This document shows, piece by piece, positions 32,717 through 42,411 of a stretch of DNA of 64,000 bases. The notes beneath the pieces are model-generated. The model worked only from the letters and a program-made list of their open reading frames with translations. It was not told where the DNA came from and made no database searches. The stretch's first letter is position 1; every line of letters begins with the position of its first letter. This stretch comes from Basfia succiniciproducens. GTDB lineage: Bacteria; Pseudomonadota; Gammaproteobacteria; Enterobacterales; Pasteurellaceae. The stretch lies in the NCBI RefSeq assembly GCF_011455875.1, contig NZ_CP015031.1, forward strand, positions 310,001 to 374,000. Reading direction: 5' to 3'. The position numbers and the translations under genes were made by a program.

Positions 32717-32732
32717 CGATTTTTAGTAAATT

Positions 32733-34328
32733 TTAAATATTATAAAATAACGGGATTACAAAAAGCGCTACCAATGCGGCAATAATGCCATAAATAATCA
32801 TCGGCAGTACAGTTTGTTTAATAATATTACCTTCTTGATTATTGGTGCCTAACACGGAGGATACGGCAACGATATTGTTTATACAAACCATATTACCCAT
32901 TGCACCGCCCACAGATTGCAAGGCAAGAATGAGCGTTGTGGATAAGCCGGTTAATTCGGCGGTAGAAAGTTGTACGCTGCCGAAAGTTAAATTGGATACG
33001 GTATTGGAACCTGAGAAGAACGCGCCGACGGCTCCCAGATAGGAGGAGAATAACGTCCAGTGTTCACCTGTGGTTTCCGCAAATGTTTTACCGATAGTTT
33101 TCACCATTGAGCCTTCACCGCCGACTAACATTAAATTCACCATGATTAACGCACCGATCAACGCGATAAACGGATTTTTACTGCGTTTTAAGCTGTCACC
33201 GAAAATGTCTGTCGCATTACGGAATGACACTTTAAACAACGGGATGGCGATTAATACGGTAACGATAAACGGAATAAACGCCGGTACATAAAGTAGTTTA
33301 TAGCTTGCGCTAACGCTGGTATCGAAGATATTTTTTAAACTAAAAATCAAACCGCGACTGATTTCAAAGTCGCCCAGCGAACCGATTCGAACGGCGAACC
33401 AAGTGGTGGCGTCATTCATCCATGCTTTAAACGGAAGCTGTTGAATACGGGTAATGATTAAAATCGCAATTAGCATACCTGTCGGTAACAATGCTTTGCT
33501 GATTTCCTTGAAAGATACCGCGTTGTTATCAAGGTTGTTTTCCACCCGGGCAAGACCGATATTACGGTTTGCCGCTAATACGGAGATTAATAAGCCGATA
33601 GCGCCGCCTACTAACGCAGGGAATTCATAGTTGAATTGTGCAATCAGGAAATAAGGGACGACGCAAGCAAACACGCTGAGGTAAATAAATAAAATATTTT
33701 TACGGATTTCCTGCCAACCTACCATAATTCTCAAACCGAGTAACGGAATAACGAAAGCGGCGAAGCAGTGGATAAGGGCGGTCATTGAACCGATTTCAAG
33801 AATTTGTTCGTCATTAAGGTTTAACGGGCCAAAACCGAACCAGGTCGGTGTACCTACCGCACCGAAAGAAACTGGTACGGAGTTCATGATTAGGGCAAAA
33901 ACGGCTACTTTAATCGGGTTAAAGCCTAATCCTACTAAAATCGGCGCGGCGATAGCTGCCGGCGTACCAAAGCCACTGGCGCCTTCAATCATAAAGGCAA
34001 ACGCCCAACCGATAATCATTAATTGCGCGACCGGATTAGGGTTAATATTACCCAACCATTTGCGTAATGTATTCGTAACCCCGGATACTTCGGAGAAACG
34101 ATTGAATAAGATAGCGCCGAAAATAACGGTGATTGGTGTTTGTACGGCAATGATACTTGCCGTTACGTTTGCGCTAACGATAGCAATATTGGTGCCGAAA
34201 AAAGCGAGATGAATAATTAAAACGCAAACTGCGATCCAGGGTAAAGCGACATAAGAGGGCCAAGCGTTACGTTTGACCATTAAATAAATAAGTAAAATAA
34301 TTGGAAGAATACTGAGGAAAAACGCCAT
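32733..34328 (-). CDS. lldP: L-lactate permease
   Basis: Proton-coupled lactate uptake across the inner membrane. It has 531 residues and about 13 hydrophobic segments. Family motifs include the FGAILFNRFSEVSG segment after the first helices, GWAFAFMIEGASGFGTPAAIAAP, and GSNTVSNLTFGSVQL in the C-terminal half. AAGGA precedes the ATG. As first gene of the leftward lldP-lutA-lutB-lutC cluster it supplies the substrate for LutABC, so import and oxidation of lactate are coupled genetically. No lutR/lldR-type regulator is adjacent. Confidence 0.95.
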   Translation of the reverse strand: MAFFLSILPIILLIYLMVKRNAWPSYVALPWIAVCVLIIHLAFFGTNIAIVSANVTASIIAVQTPITVIFGAILFNRFSEVSGVTNTLRKWLGNINPNPVAQLMIIGWAFAFMIEGASGFGTPAAIAAPILVGLGFNPIKVAVFALIMNSVPVSFGAVGTPTWFGFGPLNLNDEQILEIGSMTALIHCFAAFVIPLLGLRIMVGWQEIRKNILFIYLSVFACVVPYFLIAQFNYEFPALVGGAIGLLISVLAANRNIGLARVENNLDNNAVSFKEISKALLPTGMLIAILIITRIQQLPFKAWMNDATTWFAVRIGSLGDFEISRGLIFSLKNIFDTSVSASYKLLYVPAFIPFIVTVLIAIPLFKVSFRNATDIFGDSLKRSKNPFIALIGALIMVNLMLVGGEGSMVKTIGKTFAETTGEHWTLFSSYLGAVGAFFSGSNTVSNLTFGSVQLSTAELTGLSTTLILALQSVGGAMGNMVCINNIVAVSSVLGTNNQEGNIIKQTVLPMIIYGIIAALVALFVIPLFYNI

Positions 34329-34533
34329 ATTGATTCCTTATCGAAAATGTTAATACGGAAGTCTGTATAATATTAAAAAAATGTTAATAAAAAAGTTAAA
34401 AATTGCTAAATTGTGACTTAGTTAACAAAATATTTACAGAAAATTTGTGGAAATTAAAAAATGAGTAAATTTAATAAGTTAAATTAATAATAAAGAGGTG
34501 TTAAATAAAAATCGGAAAACCGGCGTTAATAGA
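34329..34533 (-). promoter_or_regulatory. lldP upstream region with GTTAA direct repeats
   Basis: No gene. Very AT-rich. GTTAA occurs at 34349, 34383, 34395 and 34421 (starts approximate), two of them one helical turn apart, a spacing used by ArcA. This is suggestive only. I could not assign a clear -35/-10 pair. Confidence 0.3.
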
Positions 34534-34565
34534 ATGTAAAAAAGGTGAGCAAAGCGCTCACCTTT
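34534..34565 (-). terminator. argA terminator
   Basis: Perfect 10-bp stem (34541-34550 with 34556-34565, arm AAAGGTGAGC), 5-nt loop. Read leftwards it is followed by a run of T (34534-34540). Confidence 0.88.
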
Positions 34566-34584
34566 GATATAAATTATTTTTCAC

Positions 34585-35904
34585 TTATTCTTCTTCATTC
34601 AACGGCTGAATCAAAATTTTTGAGCGACGCTGATAGTTATAATGATCGCGCTTTTCTTTCGGTAGATCTTCCACATTGGCAAGACGGAAACCGCGTTCTT
34701 GGAACCAATGTACGGTTCTTGTCGTGAGCACAAATAGTTTTTCAATGCCTAACTGTCTTGCCCGTTTCTGAATGGCTTCTAATAAAATATCCCCGCGGGA
34801 AGAACTTCGATAATCCGGGTGAACCGCCACGCACGCCATTTCCGCCATATTTTCTTCCGGATATTGGTTTAAGGCGGCGCAAGCGATAATCACGCCGTCC
34901 CGGTCGATAATGGTGTAATTGGCAATGTCCATTTCAAGCTGTTCACGGGAACGTTTGACCAAAATCCCCTGCTGTTCAAGCGGATGAATTAATTCGATTA
35001 ATCCCGGAATATCTTGAACCGTAGCGATACGGATATCTTCCGAATTATCAACGGAAAGCTGGGTTCCCACACCGTCACGGGTGAATAATTCCTGTAATAA
35101 GGAACCGTCTTCCTCATAACTTAACAAATGAGAACGTTTGACGCCCGCTTTACAAACTTCAATCGCCGCCTGCAGGAAACGTGCTTGGGAACAATGATAT
35201 TCGCCTTGCTGAATGTATTGATTGAGATATTTTGCCGCATCCTGCGGTAATAAATCGGGAATAGATATGCCTTGCGGATCGAGAATACCTTGAGTGGAAC
35301 TAAAGCCGATAAGTTTTTCCGCTTTAAGTTTTATTGCAACCTGAGTCGCAATTTCTTCGAACGGTAAATTAAATGTCTCGCCTGTTACCGACGGGGCAAT
35401 CGGTCCCAGCAACACAATGGCATTATTATCCAAATGATGTTTAATATTATCAATTTCGATACGCCGGATTTTCCCGCTTAACATATAATCGACGCCGTCA
35501 TCCACGCCGATAGGCTGAGCAAGAATAAAATTGCTGCTCACTACATTCAGAACAGGTGAATGCGGCAAACGTACGGAAAGGCGCGCCGTAATATCGTAAC
35601 TAAGCTGACCGACCGCCTGTTTGACCAATTCTAATGTTCTCGGATCGGTCACTCGAATATTTTTGTGATAAACGGAAGTGACATTATTTTGGGCTAATAA
35701 GGAATTAATTTGGACTCTTGCGCCGTAAACAATAATTAATTTAATGCCTAAACTATGCAACAGGCTGATATCATTAATGATATTAATGAAATTACTACTG
35801 GCGATAGTGTTTCCGTCAAGCATAATGACAAAGGTTTTACCGCGGTGCATATTGACATAAGGTGTTGATTGTCTAAACCATTGAACTAATTCTGTACTGC
35901 GCAT
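34585..35904 (-). CDS. argA: N-acetylglutamate synthase (amino-acid N-acetyltransferase)
   Basis: First step of arginine synthesis: acetyl-CoA plus glutamate to N-acetylglutamate. The 439 residues comprise an amino-acid-kinase-like regulatory domain (about 1-290, with [12 protein letters not shown] and [18 protein letters not shown]) that normally binds arginine as feedback inhibitor, and a C-terminal GNAT domain (about 295-439, with [19 protein letters not shown] for acetyl-CoA). This is the classical E. coli-type fusion. The start has only a weak Shine-Dalgarno sequence. Two ARG boxes lie 14-52 bp upstream of the ATG, so ArgR repression is expected, in parallel with argD in this window. Confidence 0.96.
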   Translation of the reverse strand: MRSTELVQWFRQSTPYVNMHRGKTFVIMLDGNTIASSNFINIINDISLLHSLGIKLIIVYGARVQINSLLAQNNVTSVYHKNIRVTDPRTLELVKQAVGQLSYDITARLSVRLPHSPVLNVVSSNFILAQPIGVDDGVDYMLSGKIRRIEIDNIKHHLDNNAIVLLGPIAPSVTGETFNLPFEEIATQVAIKLKAEKLIGFSSTQGILDPQGISIPDLLPQDAAKYLNQYIQQGEYHCSQARFLQAAIEVCKAGVKRSHLLSYEEDGSLLQELFTRDGVGTQLSVDNSEDIRIATVQDIPGLIELIHPLEQQGILVKRSREQLEMDIANYTIIDRDGVIIACAALNQYPEENMAEMACVAVHPDYRSSSRGDILLEAIQKRARQLGIEKLFVLTTRTVHWFQERGFRLANVEDLPKEKRDHYNYQRRSKILIQPLNEEE

Positions 35905-35917
35905 ATTTTATTATCCG

Positions 35918-35956
35918 TTTATATAATTATTCACTTATTTTGAATTTATATTCATT
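35918..35956 (-). promoter_or_regulatory. Tandem ARG boxes upstream of argA
   Basis: 35939-35956 matches the 18-bp ARG consensus (wnTGAAT-w4-ATTCAnw) at every fixed position. 35918-35935, exactly 3 bp away, keeps the ATTCA half and the AT-rich centre but has a poor left half. A pair with a 3-bp gap is the standard ArgR hexamer operator. Confidence 0.85.
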
Positions 35957-36044
35957 TTAATCAATATGCAAGGGAAATTAAAGTGTTTTTTCGATCAACC
36001 TTTACTATGGACGTTGTCATGTAACGCAACTTTTCGCTCTTAGT

Positions 36045-36225
36045 TTTATGGAGGGAACAGATACGCAGTGACTAAGGGGAAGAATTTCCCCCTCCGCCTT
36101 TCAGGCACCTCCCCCGACTTCGCGGGGGAGGGAATGGGCTGAATGACATTAGCGCTATTGTAATAGGCAAAATATCGCTCCCACCTTTATGGGGGGAGCT
36201 GTCACGCAGTGACTGAGGGGGGGAA
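36045..36225. repeat. GC-rich intergenic repeat cluster
   Basis: Within an AT-rich gap lie two degenerate direct repeats, about 36046-36079 and 36189-36221. Both read TATGG(A/G)GGGA...ACGCAGTGACT(A/G)AGGGG. Between them is a hairpin CCTCCCCCG/CGGGGGAGG (36108-36116 with 36123-36131). The cluster sits between the argA operators and the grxA stop codon. It resembles REP-type palindromic intergenic elements. No reading frame is seen. Confidence 0.7.
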
Positions 36226-36233
36226 CAATCTTT

Positions 36234-36497
36234 TTATGCAACAATATTAAATTGTTCTTTCATTAGAGCTTCAAAATCCGTGCAACCGCCGATTGGTTTT
36301 TCATCAATAAAGATTTGTGGCACGGTTTCCACTTCTTTGCCGACGGATTTTGATAAATCCGCTTTGCTGATGCCCTCGGCAATAATATCAACATAACGAT
36401 AATCGAAATCATCTAAGCTGTTTTTTAATTTTTCTGCTAAGTTTTTAGCACGTACACAATATGGGCAACCAGGGCGACCAAAAATAACTACGAACAT
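36234..36497 (-). CDS. grxA: Glutaredoxin GrxA
   Basis: Small glutathione-dependent dithiol oxidoreductase (87 residues). The active site CPYC is at residues 11-14, the cis-proline loop is TVPQIF, and GGCTDF binds glutathione. AAGGA lies before the ATG. It is divergent from nfsA-rimK, the same neighbourhood as in E. coli, where grxA faces ybjC-nfsA-rimK. GrxA-type length and sequence separate it from GrxC and from monothiol GrxD. Confidence 0.94.
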   Translation of the reverse strand: MFVVIFGRPGCPYCVRAKNLAEKLKNSLDDFDYRYVDIIAEGISKADLSKSVGKEVETVPQIFIDEKPIGGCTDFEALMKEQFNIVA

Positions 36498-36620
36498 GAT
36501 TTTTTCCTTCTTGTTTGAAATACTTTTTGCATTTTACTTGATAAAGAACAAAACAATAAAGTGTTTTTCAGCATTATTGCGATTGGTGTAATATATCAAA
36601 CAGCTTATCAGGAGGTGATT

Positions 36621-37343
36621 ATGTCAGAGAAGAATTTTATCGAAACTCTATTATCCCATCGTTCTATTCGTCAGTTTAAATCACAGCAAATAGCGTCGGA
36701 TATTATTGAGCAATTAGTCGATGTGGCACGTTTTGCGTCCAGTTCCAACCATTTGCAATGTATTTCAATTGTTCGGGTTATGCAGCCGCAACTGCGTCAT
36801 GAATTAATGCTTTGTGCATCAGGGCAGGCTTATGTTGAAAGTGCGGCGGAATTTTGGGTATTTTGTGCGGATTTTAATAAACACAAACAAATTTGCCCGG
36901 AGGCGCAATTGGATTATACGGAAGTAATGTTAATCGGTGCGGTGGATGCCGGTATTATGGCGCAAAATGTGTTGGCCGCCGCTGAAAACCTCGGGTTAGG
37001 CGGTGTTTATATCGGTTCTATCCGCAATCAAATCGAAAAAGTCGGCGAGCTGTTGAATTTGCCTGAATATGTCGTGCCGTTGTTTGGAATGTGTTTAGGT
37101 TATCCGGATCAGAATCCGCCGTTAAAACCCCGTTTACCGCAGGAACTGATGTTTTTTGAAAATCAATATCGGCCGTTGGATAAAACGATGTTGAACGATT
37201 ATGACAAAGAAGTGGCGGAGTATTATAAAAAACGCAGCCAAGCGGATATGGATTGGTCTCGTAATGTGGCGAAAACCTTAGGTAAACCCGTTCGTCCGCA
37301 GGTATTGGGTTATTTGCAAAAACAGGGTTTTGTGAAAAAGTAG
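36621..37343 (+). CDS. nfsA: Oxygen-insensitive NADPH nitroreductase NfsA
   Basis: FMN-dependent enzyme that reduces nitroaromatics and quinones by two electrons. The 240-residue nitroreductase fold starts with the FMN-binding SHRSIRQFK. ARFASSSNH, GLGGVYIGSIRN and MCLGYPDQ follow, matching the NfsA/FRP group rather than NfsB. The start at 36621 is fixed by a strong AGGAGG; the open frame extends 20 codons upstream without a ribosome site. It is followed 6 bp later by rimK, a conserved pair. Confidence 0.93.
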   Translation: MSEKNFIETLLSHRSIRQFKSQQIASDIIEQLVDVARFASSSNHLQCISIVRVMQPQLRHELMLCASGQAYVESAAEFWVFCADFNKHKQICPEAQLDYTEVMLIGAVDAGIMAQNVLAAAENLGLGGVYIGSIRNQIEKVGELLNLPEYVVPLFGMCLGYPDQNPPLKPRLPQELMFFENQYRPLDKTMLNDYDKEVAEYYKKRSQADMDWSRNVAKTLGKPVRPQVLGYLQKQGFVKK

Positions 37344-37349
37344 GCTGCA

Positions 37350-38249
37350 ATGAAACTATTGATGCTATGTCGCGAACCAAATTTGTATAGCTGCCGCCGT
37401 TTAAAAATGACGGCGGAAAATGCGGGTCATAAAATGGATATTTTGGATCCGAATCGTTTTTTGTTAAAAATTCAGGAAAATCGACCGCACTTTGCATTGT
37501 ATTATCAGCCTAATCAAGGAACGCCCTATTTATTACCTGATTATGATGCGGTAATTCCCCGTTTTGGTACGCAAAGTACAAAAATGGGCTGTTCGGTGTT
37601 AACCCATTTAGCGGCGAAAAATATTCCCTGTCTAAATAACCCTGCGTCTTTTGCTCTTGCGCGAGATAAATGGCTGAGTTTACAGGCGTTAGCCGCTGCG
37701 AATATTGCCGTGCCGGTAACGGTGTTTGCCGGGCAGGATTTCCAAGCGGGAAGCGCGGTAGAGAAGGTTTCTTCACCGACTATTTTGAAAACGCTCAACG
37801 GTTCGCAGGGTATCGGCGTTATCCTCGCCGATCGCTCGCAAAGTGCGGTCAGTATTATGGAAACTCTCACGCTGTCTCATATTCCGGTTTTGTTACAGGA
37901 CTTTATCGGCGAGGCCGGAGCTTCGGATATCCGTTGTTTTGTGATTGGCGATAAAGTTGTTGCCGCTATGCAACGTAGCGGACAAAAAGGCGAATTCCGA
38001 GCCAATTGTCATCGTGGCGGCATAACTCAACAAATAACTTTGAGCGATGATGAAAAGCTTATTGCCGTACGCGCGGCTCAAGCATTAGGATTGGATGTAG
38101 CGGGTGTGGATTTGATCCAATCTAAAAAGGGATTATTGGTGTTGGAAGTAAATGCCAGTCCGGGATTGGAGATGATAGAGAAAACCAGCGGCATTGATGT
38201 GGCAACACAAATGATTGCTTATTTAGAAAAGAGAATTGCCGGTTTGTGA
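37350..38249 (+). CDS. rimK: Ribosomal protein S6 glutamate ligase RimK
   Basis: ATP-grasp ligase that adds glutamate residues to the C-terminus of ribosomal protein S6. The 299 residues have an N-terminal preATP-grasp domain ([18 protein letters not shown]), the P-loop-like [12 protein letters not shown] segment, and Mg/ATP residues in [23 protein letters not shown]. Six bases separate it from nfsA, so they are probably co-transcribed. Two uptake signals occur in the gene (37484-37492 and 37841-37849). Confidence 0.94.
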   Translation: MKLLMLCREPNLYSCRRLKMTAENAGHKMDILDPNRFLLKIQENRPHFALYYQPNQGTPYLLPDYDAVIPRFGTQSTKMGCSVLTHLAAKNIPCLNNPASFALARDKWLSLQALAAANIAVPVTVFAGQDFQAGSAVEKVSSPTILKTLNGSQGIGVILADRSQSAVSIMETLTLSHIPVLLQDFIGEAGASDIRCFVIGDKVVAAMQRSGQKGEFRANCHRGGITQQITLSDDEKLIAVRAAQALGLDVAGVDLIQSKKGLLVLEVNASPGLEMIEKTSGIDVATQMIAYLEKRIAGL

Positions 38250-38321
38250 AAAAATCGTTAAACAACATTTTGTTTTTGCCAACTTAGGGGTAAGATAAAG
38301 TCAGTTTTAAAGGAGAAAATT

Positions 38322-38861
38322 ATGATTATATATTTACATGGTTTCTCATCCAGCCGACCGGATGATTATGAGAATGTGATGCAGTTAAAAATGATTGATC
38401 CTGATGTGCGAGTTATCAGTTATAGTACGGTTCACCCTCGCCATGACATGACTTATATCCTGAATGAGACCCATAAATTAGTTTCTGAAACTCAAGATGA
38501 TAAACCGATGATTTGCGGTGTAGGTTTGGGCGGTTATTGGGCTGAGCGGGTCGGCTTTTTGTGCGGTGTTAAGCAAATTATTTTGAATCCGAATTTATTT
38601 CCGGAAGAAAATATGGAAGGCAAAATAGACCGTCCGGAAGAATATCTTGATATTAAAACCAAATGTATTGAAGATTTTCGCGAAAAAAACCAAAGCCGGT
38701 GCCTTGTATTCTTATCAAAAAATGACAAAGTGGTGGATCCTAAACGTTCCGAAGCCTTGTTATCCCATTATTATGAAGTGATTTGGGACGATACGGATGC
38801 ACATCAATTCAAACATATCGCGCCATATATTCAGCGCCTAAAAGAATTTAAAGCGGCGTAA
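38322..38861 (+). CDS. ycfP: YcfP-family (UPF0227) alpha/beta-hydrolase-like protein
   Basis: Small 179-residue member of UPF0227, a predicted esterase family. Features are the [11 protein letters not shown] start (oxyanion loop), [13 protein letters not shown] in the nucleophile-elbow position, [10 protein letters not shown], and a late His (DAHQFKHI). The expected nucleophile position reads GVGLGGY, with Leu where a Ser would be needed for GxSxG, so hydrolase activity through a classical serine is doubtful. AAGGAGA precedes the ATG. The physiological role is not known to me. Confidence 0.85.
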   Translation: MIIYLHGFSSSRPDDYENVMQLKMIDPDVRVISYSTVHPRHDMTYILNETHKLVSETQDDKPMICGVGLGGYWAERVGFLCGVKQIILNPNLFPEENMEGKIDRPEEYLDIKTKCIEDFREKNQSRCLVFLSKNDKVVDPKRSEALLSHYYEVIWDDTDAHQFKHIAPYIQRLKEFKAA

Positions 38862-38866
38862 TTAAT

Positions 38867-38890
38867 AAGGACGCCTTGTGGCGTCCTTAT
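38867..38890. terminator. Bidirectional terminator after ycfP
   Basis: Perfect 9-bp stem AAGGACGCC (38867-38875) against GGCGTCCTT (38880-38888), loop TTGT, between two convergent genes. Only short T tracts follow. Confidence 0.75.
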
Positions 38891-38903
38891 AGAATGGAAT
38901 AAG

Positions 38904-39512
38904 TTAGCAATTAATAATTGTTCTGTCTGTTAATTGATAATTCGGCGGTAATTGCGGGTCCGCATCTTCTTCGGTGAGCGGTACAACTGCCGGCGCTCTC
39001 GGATAACTTTCCGTTACCGTGCCTTTTTCTTTGCCGAGTAATTGATTTTGCAATCGCGCAAAGCCGGTTTTGCCTGATAACCAAACCTGAATAAAGTATT
39101 GGTTAAATTCCGCATCAAAATAATGATCTAACACCTGATCATTCAAAATAAAATAACCCGTATTCTCTAACGCAATATAGCTTAAACGATCATTGGGTAA
39201 AAAATCCGGCATTGGTATTGCGGATAATTCCTTTAACCATTTTTCCGTTTGCTCTTTAGTTGCGCCTAATGAGGTCATTTCTTTAATTAAAATAATAGAG
39301 AAATTTTTTCCTTCAACCGGTTTTGCATAGTCGAATGAAAACATCAGCGGTGACTGATGATCTTGATATTCGCCGTTTTCAGTATCAAATGAAACGGTAT
39401 AAACAAGGAACGGACCCCAGTTATAATCGGCTTTGCCCACATTAGCCCATTGTGCATTGAGCACAGCGGGCGCGAGACAGAAAAGCGATAAGAAAAGCGG
39501 TTTAATCTTCAT
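38904..39512 (-). CDS. Periplasmic chalcone-isomerase-like protein
   Basis: 202 residues with a clear Sec signal peptide (MKIKPLFLSLFCLAPAVLNA, cut before QW). The mature part follows the plan of bacterial chalcone-isomerase-like proteins (Chalcone_3 type): VGKADYNWGPFLVYTVSF, a helix with IKEM, LSAIPMPDFLPNDRLSYIALENTGYF, then FNQYFIQVWLSGKTGFARLQNQLLG. Bacterial members are not shown to act on flavonoids, and the function here is unknown. The last 35 residues are Pro-rich and end in a lone Cys. It lies between ycfP and fumC, in the same direction as fumC but behind a terminator. Confidence 0.65.
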   Translation of the reverse strand: MKIKPLFLSLFCLAPAVLNAQWANVGKADYNWGPFLVYTVSFDTENGEYQDHQSPLMFSFDYAKPVEGKNFSIILIKEMTSLGATKEQTEKWLKELSAIPMPDFLPNDRLSYIALENTGYFILNDQVLDHYFDAEFNQYFIQVWLSGKTGFARLQNQLLGKEKGTVTESYPRAPAVVPLTEEDADPQLPPNYQLTDRTIINC

Positions 39513-39564
39513 AAAAAAAATTTCTTACTAAACATAAATTGTTGCTGATTATAGCAAAATAATG

Positions 39565-39597
39565 AAAAGAAAAAAGGCGAACCTATGTCGCCTTTTC
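39565..39597 (-). terminator. fumC terminator
   Basis: Stem AAAAGGCGA (39572-39580) with TCGCCTTTT (39588-39596), 7-nt loop. Reading leftwards it is followed by TTTTTTCTTTTC. Confidence 0.85.
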
Positions 39598-39617
39598 GAA
39601 TTTATTCACAAATTTAC

Positions 39618-41015
39618 TTATTTCAAGCTACCAACCATATCGGCAGGTACCACCCATTTGTCGAAGTCTTCGGCTGAAACTAAGCCTAAATTGATTGCTT
39701 CTTCACGTAATGTAGTGCCGTTTTTGTGTGCGGTTTTCGCAATTTTCGCCGCATTTTCATAACCGATATGGGTATTTAATGCGGTTACCAACATTAATGA
39801 GCTGTCTAGCAAATGTTGAATACGCGGTGTATTTGGTTGAATACCGGTTGCGCAATGTTCGTCAAATGAAATACAAACGTCCGCGATTAATTGAGCTGAT
39901 TGCAGGAAGTTCGCCGCCATTACCGGTTTAAATACGTTTAGTTCGAAGTGACCTTGTGAGCCTGCGAATGAAATGGTGGTATCGTTACCTAACACTTGTG
40001 CGGCAACCATTGTCATGGCTTCGCATTGAGTCGGATTTACTTTACCCGGCATGATTGACGAACCCGGTTCGTTTTCGGGAATTAAGATTTCACCGATACC
40101 TGAACGCGGGCCGGATGCCAATAAACGAATGTCGTTAGCAATTTTGAATAATGACATGGCAACCTGTTTTAACGCGCCGTGGGTTTCCACAATGGCATCA
40201 TGGGTTGCTAAAGCTTCAAATTTGTTTTCTGCGGTAATGAACGGAAGACCGGTGAATTTCGCAATATATTCCGCAACTTTCACATCATAACCTTTAGGCG
40301 TATTTAAGCCTGTACCTACGGCGGTACCGCCTAATGCCAATTGGCGTAAATGCGGTAAGGTATTTTTAATTGCAGTTAAACCAAAGCTTAATTGCGCCGC
40401 ATAACCGCTGAATTCCTGACCTAAAGTTAATGGTGTTGCGTCCATTAAGTGAGTACGGCCGATTTTCACCACATCTTTGAATTCTGCAGCTTTTGCCGCT
40501 AAGGTTTTTTGTAAGCGCTCAACCGCCGGAATAGTGGCTTCAACTACTTTTTTATATGCCGCGATGTGCATTGCAGTCGGGTAAGTATCGTTTGAAGATT
40601 GGGATTTGTTTACATCGTCATTCGGATGGATGATAGATTTTTCACCTAATTTTCCGCCGTTGATCACATGGGCGCGGTTAGCGATAACTTCGTTCAGGTT
40701 CATGTTAGATTGCGTACCCGAACCGGTTTGCCAGATTACCAACGGGAATTGGTCGTCTAATTTACGGGCAAGGATTTCATCGCAAGCCTGAGCGATTAAA
40801 TCGCGTTTTTCGGCAGGTAAAACACCTAAATCTGTATTTGCAAAAGCAGCGGCTTTTTTCAAATAACCGAATGCTTCAATGATTTCATGTGGCATAGATG
40901 CCGCAGGACCAATTTTAAAATTATTGCGAGAACGTTCGGTTTGTGCCGCCCAGTATTTATCTGCAGGAACCTGCACTTCACCCATAGTATCTTTTTCAAT
41001 ACGAAACGCTGTCAT
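39618..41015 (-). CDS. fumC: Class II fumarate hydratase
   Basis: Oxygen-stable, iron-free fumarase interconverting fumarate and malate; 465 residues. It has the superfamily signature [15 protein letters not shown] (catalytic Ser loop), [13 protein letters not shown] near the N-terminus, and the His-containing [17 protein letters not shown] lies before the ATG. In an organism running the reductive TCA branch to succinate this enzyme supplies fumarate; that use is inferred from the type of organism. A CRP-like site lies upstream. Confidence 0.97.
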   Translation of the reverse strand: MTAFRIEKDTMGEVQVPADKYWAAQTERSRNNFKIGPAASMPHEIIEAFGYLKKAAAFANTDLGVLPAEKRDLIAQACDEILARKLDDQFPLVIWQTGSGTQSNMNLNEVIANRAHVINGGKLGEKSIIHPNDDVNKSQSSNDTYPTAMHIAAYKKVVEATIPAVERLQKTLAAKAAEFKDVVKIGRTHLMDATPLTLGQEFSGYAAQLSFGLTAIKNTLPHLRQLALGGTAVGTGLNTPKGYDVKVAEYIAKFTGLPFITAENKFEALATHDAIVETHGALKQVAMSLFKIANDIRLLASGPRSGIGEILIPENEPGSSIMPGKVNPTQCEAMTMVAAQVLGNDTTISFAGSQGHFELNVFKPVMAANFLQSAQLIADVCISFDEHCATGIQPNTPRIQHLLDSSLMLVTALNTHIGYENAAKIAKTAHKNGTTLREEAINLGLVSAEDFDKWVVPADMVGSLK

Positions 41016-41053
41016 TGTATCACCTCATTGTAATAAATAAAAAATTTGAACTG

Positions 41054-41125
41054 ATTCTAACACCTGGGAGGTAGGATTGAAATGAAGAAAATTTACGAAA
41101 AGCGTTTTTTGTGATTTAGATCATT
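41054..41125 (-). promoter_or_regulatory. fumC promoter region with CRP-like site
   Basis: Leftward -10 candidate TAGAAT (41054-41059), with a weak -35 TTTCAA 17 bp upstream. TGTGA-N6-TCATT (41110-41125) matches one CRP half perfectly and the other at 3 of 5. Its centre is about 70 bp upstream of the likely start, close to a class I CRP position. It could also serve the divergent ycjF. Confidence 0.5.
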
Positions 41126-41208
41126 TTCGTTTAATTTTGCCTTATTTTTACAAAACCGCAGCGGATGTTTATAATTTAGTAAATACTAAATGAATGAAGA
41201 AAAGCAAA

Positions 41209-42324
41209 ATGAACGACAAAATTATTTTTAATCAATCGGAAAATCCAAAAGATTCGAAAGAACCGACCGATTTTGTGGCGAAACAGGAATTTACCGATAT
41301 AACTGATGCCGATGTGCGGCTTGACCCGGAAGATTTAACCGGCGAGTCCTCACTAGGGCAAGAAGGCGAATTGTTGACTGAAAATTTAACGGAAAGCCTA
41401 ACGCCTAAACCAAGATGGTGGAAAAAATTGCTGATTTTGACCGCAGTTTTATTCTTCGGGGCAACCGTTGCGCAATCCGTTCAATGGCTGATTGATACAT
41501 GGCAGCAACAGCAGTGGATCTATTTCGTTTTTGCTCTGGTCAGTTTATTTGTGGTGATTCTTGGTTTTTCCGCATTATTCCGAGAATGGCGACGGTTAGC
41601 CATATTGCGCCGGCATATTGATTTACAGCGACAAAGTGAAACTTTATTGCAAAAAAGTACGGTGAATTTCGAGCAAGATTTGCCGGCACAGGATAGTGAA
41701 AGCGGCAAGCAGCTTTGTTTAAAAATTGCCGAGTCTATGAATCTGGAACCGCAACATCCGGCATTAAATCAATGGCAGAAGCAAATTAATGAAAGTTATT
41801 CGGCGCAGGAAGTGGCGTATTTATTCAGCCAAACCCTGTTAAAGCCGATTGATGCCAAAGCGATTAAATTAGTGACCAAAAGTGCCGTTGAGGCGGGTAC
41901 TATTGTGGCAATCAGCCCTTTAGCATTGGTGGATATGTTTTTTATCGCGTGGCGGAATATTCGGTTAGTAAATCGCATTGCCAGACTTTACGGTATTGAA
42001 TTAGGTTATGCGAGCCGTTTGCGGTTAATTCGCTTGGTGCTTTTAAATGTGGCGTTTGCCGGTGCTACGGAGCTCGCACAGGAAATCGGTATGGACTGGC
42101 TTTCGCAAGATATCGCCGCCAAGCTTTCGGCACGAGCGGCACAGGGTATCGGTGTCGGTTTGTTAACCGCGCGTTTAGGTATTAAAGCCATGGAATTTTG
42201 TCGCCCGCTGGTATTTAGCAAGCAAGAAAAACCGAAATTAACGGCGATTCACCGGGAATTATTAAGTACATTAAAATCAACGGTTTTTACCTCGTCTAAA
42301 ATAAAAGATAAAGAGAAAATGTAA
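41209..42324 (+). CDS. ycjF: YcjF-family inner membrane protein (DUF697)
   Basis: Membrane protein of unknown function, about 371 residues. An acidic N-terminal region (about 1-75) is followed by two transmembrane helices (about 80-125), a linker, and a C-terminal DUF697 region with EAGTIVAISPLALVDMFFIAWRNI and GIGVGLLTARLGIKAMEFCRPL, characteristic of YcjF. The in-frame ATG at 41194 is an alternative start; I prefer 41209 because GAAGAAAAG precedes it. In E. coli the order is ycjX-ycjF-tyrR. Here tyrR follows but ycjX is missing upstream. Confidence 0.87.
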   Translation: MNDKIIFNQSENPKDSKEPTDFVAKQEFTDITDADVRLDPEDLTGESSLGQEGELLTENLTESLTPKPRWWKKLLILTAVLFFGATVAQSVQWLIDTWQQQQWIYFVFALVSLFVVILGFSALFREWRRLAILRRHIDLQRQSETLLQKSTVNFEQDLPAQDSESGKQLCLKIAESMNLEPQHPALNQWQKQINESYSAQEVAYLFSQTLLKPIDAKAIKLVTKSAVEAGTIVAISPLALVDMFFIAWRNIRLVNRIARLYGIELGYASRLRLIRLVLLNVAFAGATELAQEIGMDWLSQDIAAKLSARAAQGIGVGLLTARLGIKAMEFCRPLVFSKQEKPKLTAIHRELLSTLKSTVFTSSKIKDKEKM

Positions 42325-42411
42325 ATAAAAGTTGCCATTAATCTTTAAATGTTTACAGTGAAAGGGTATGATGAAGGCAATTATTTTATTCGGTCAATTG
42401 TAGGGAAAACT

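Noticed and set aside
39562-39762. 66-codon rightward frame over the fumC 3' end
   Set aside because: It begins in the fumC terminator and is antisense to conserved fumC codons.
42340-42360. TYR box upstream of tyrR
   Set aside because: Only the TTTACA half is present; the TGTAAA half at the required spacing is absent.
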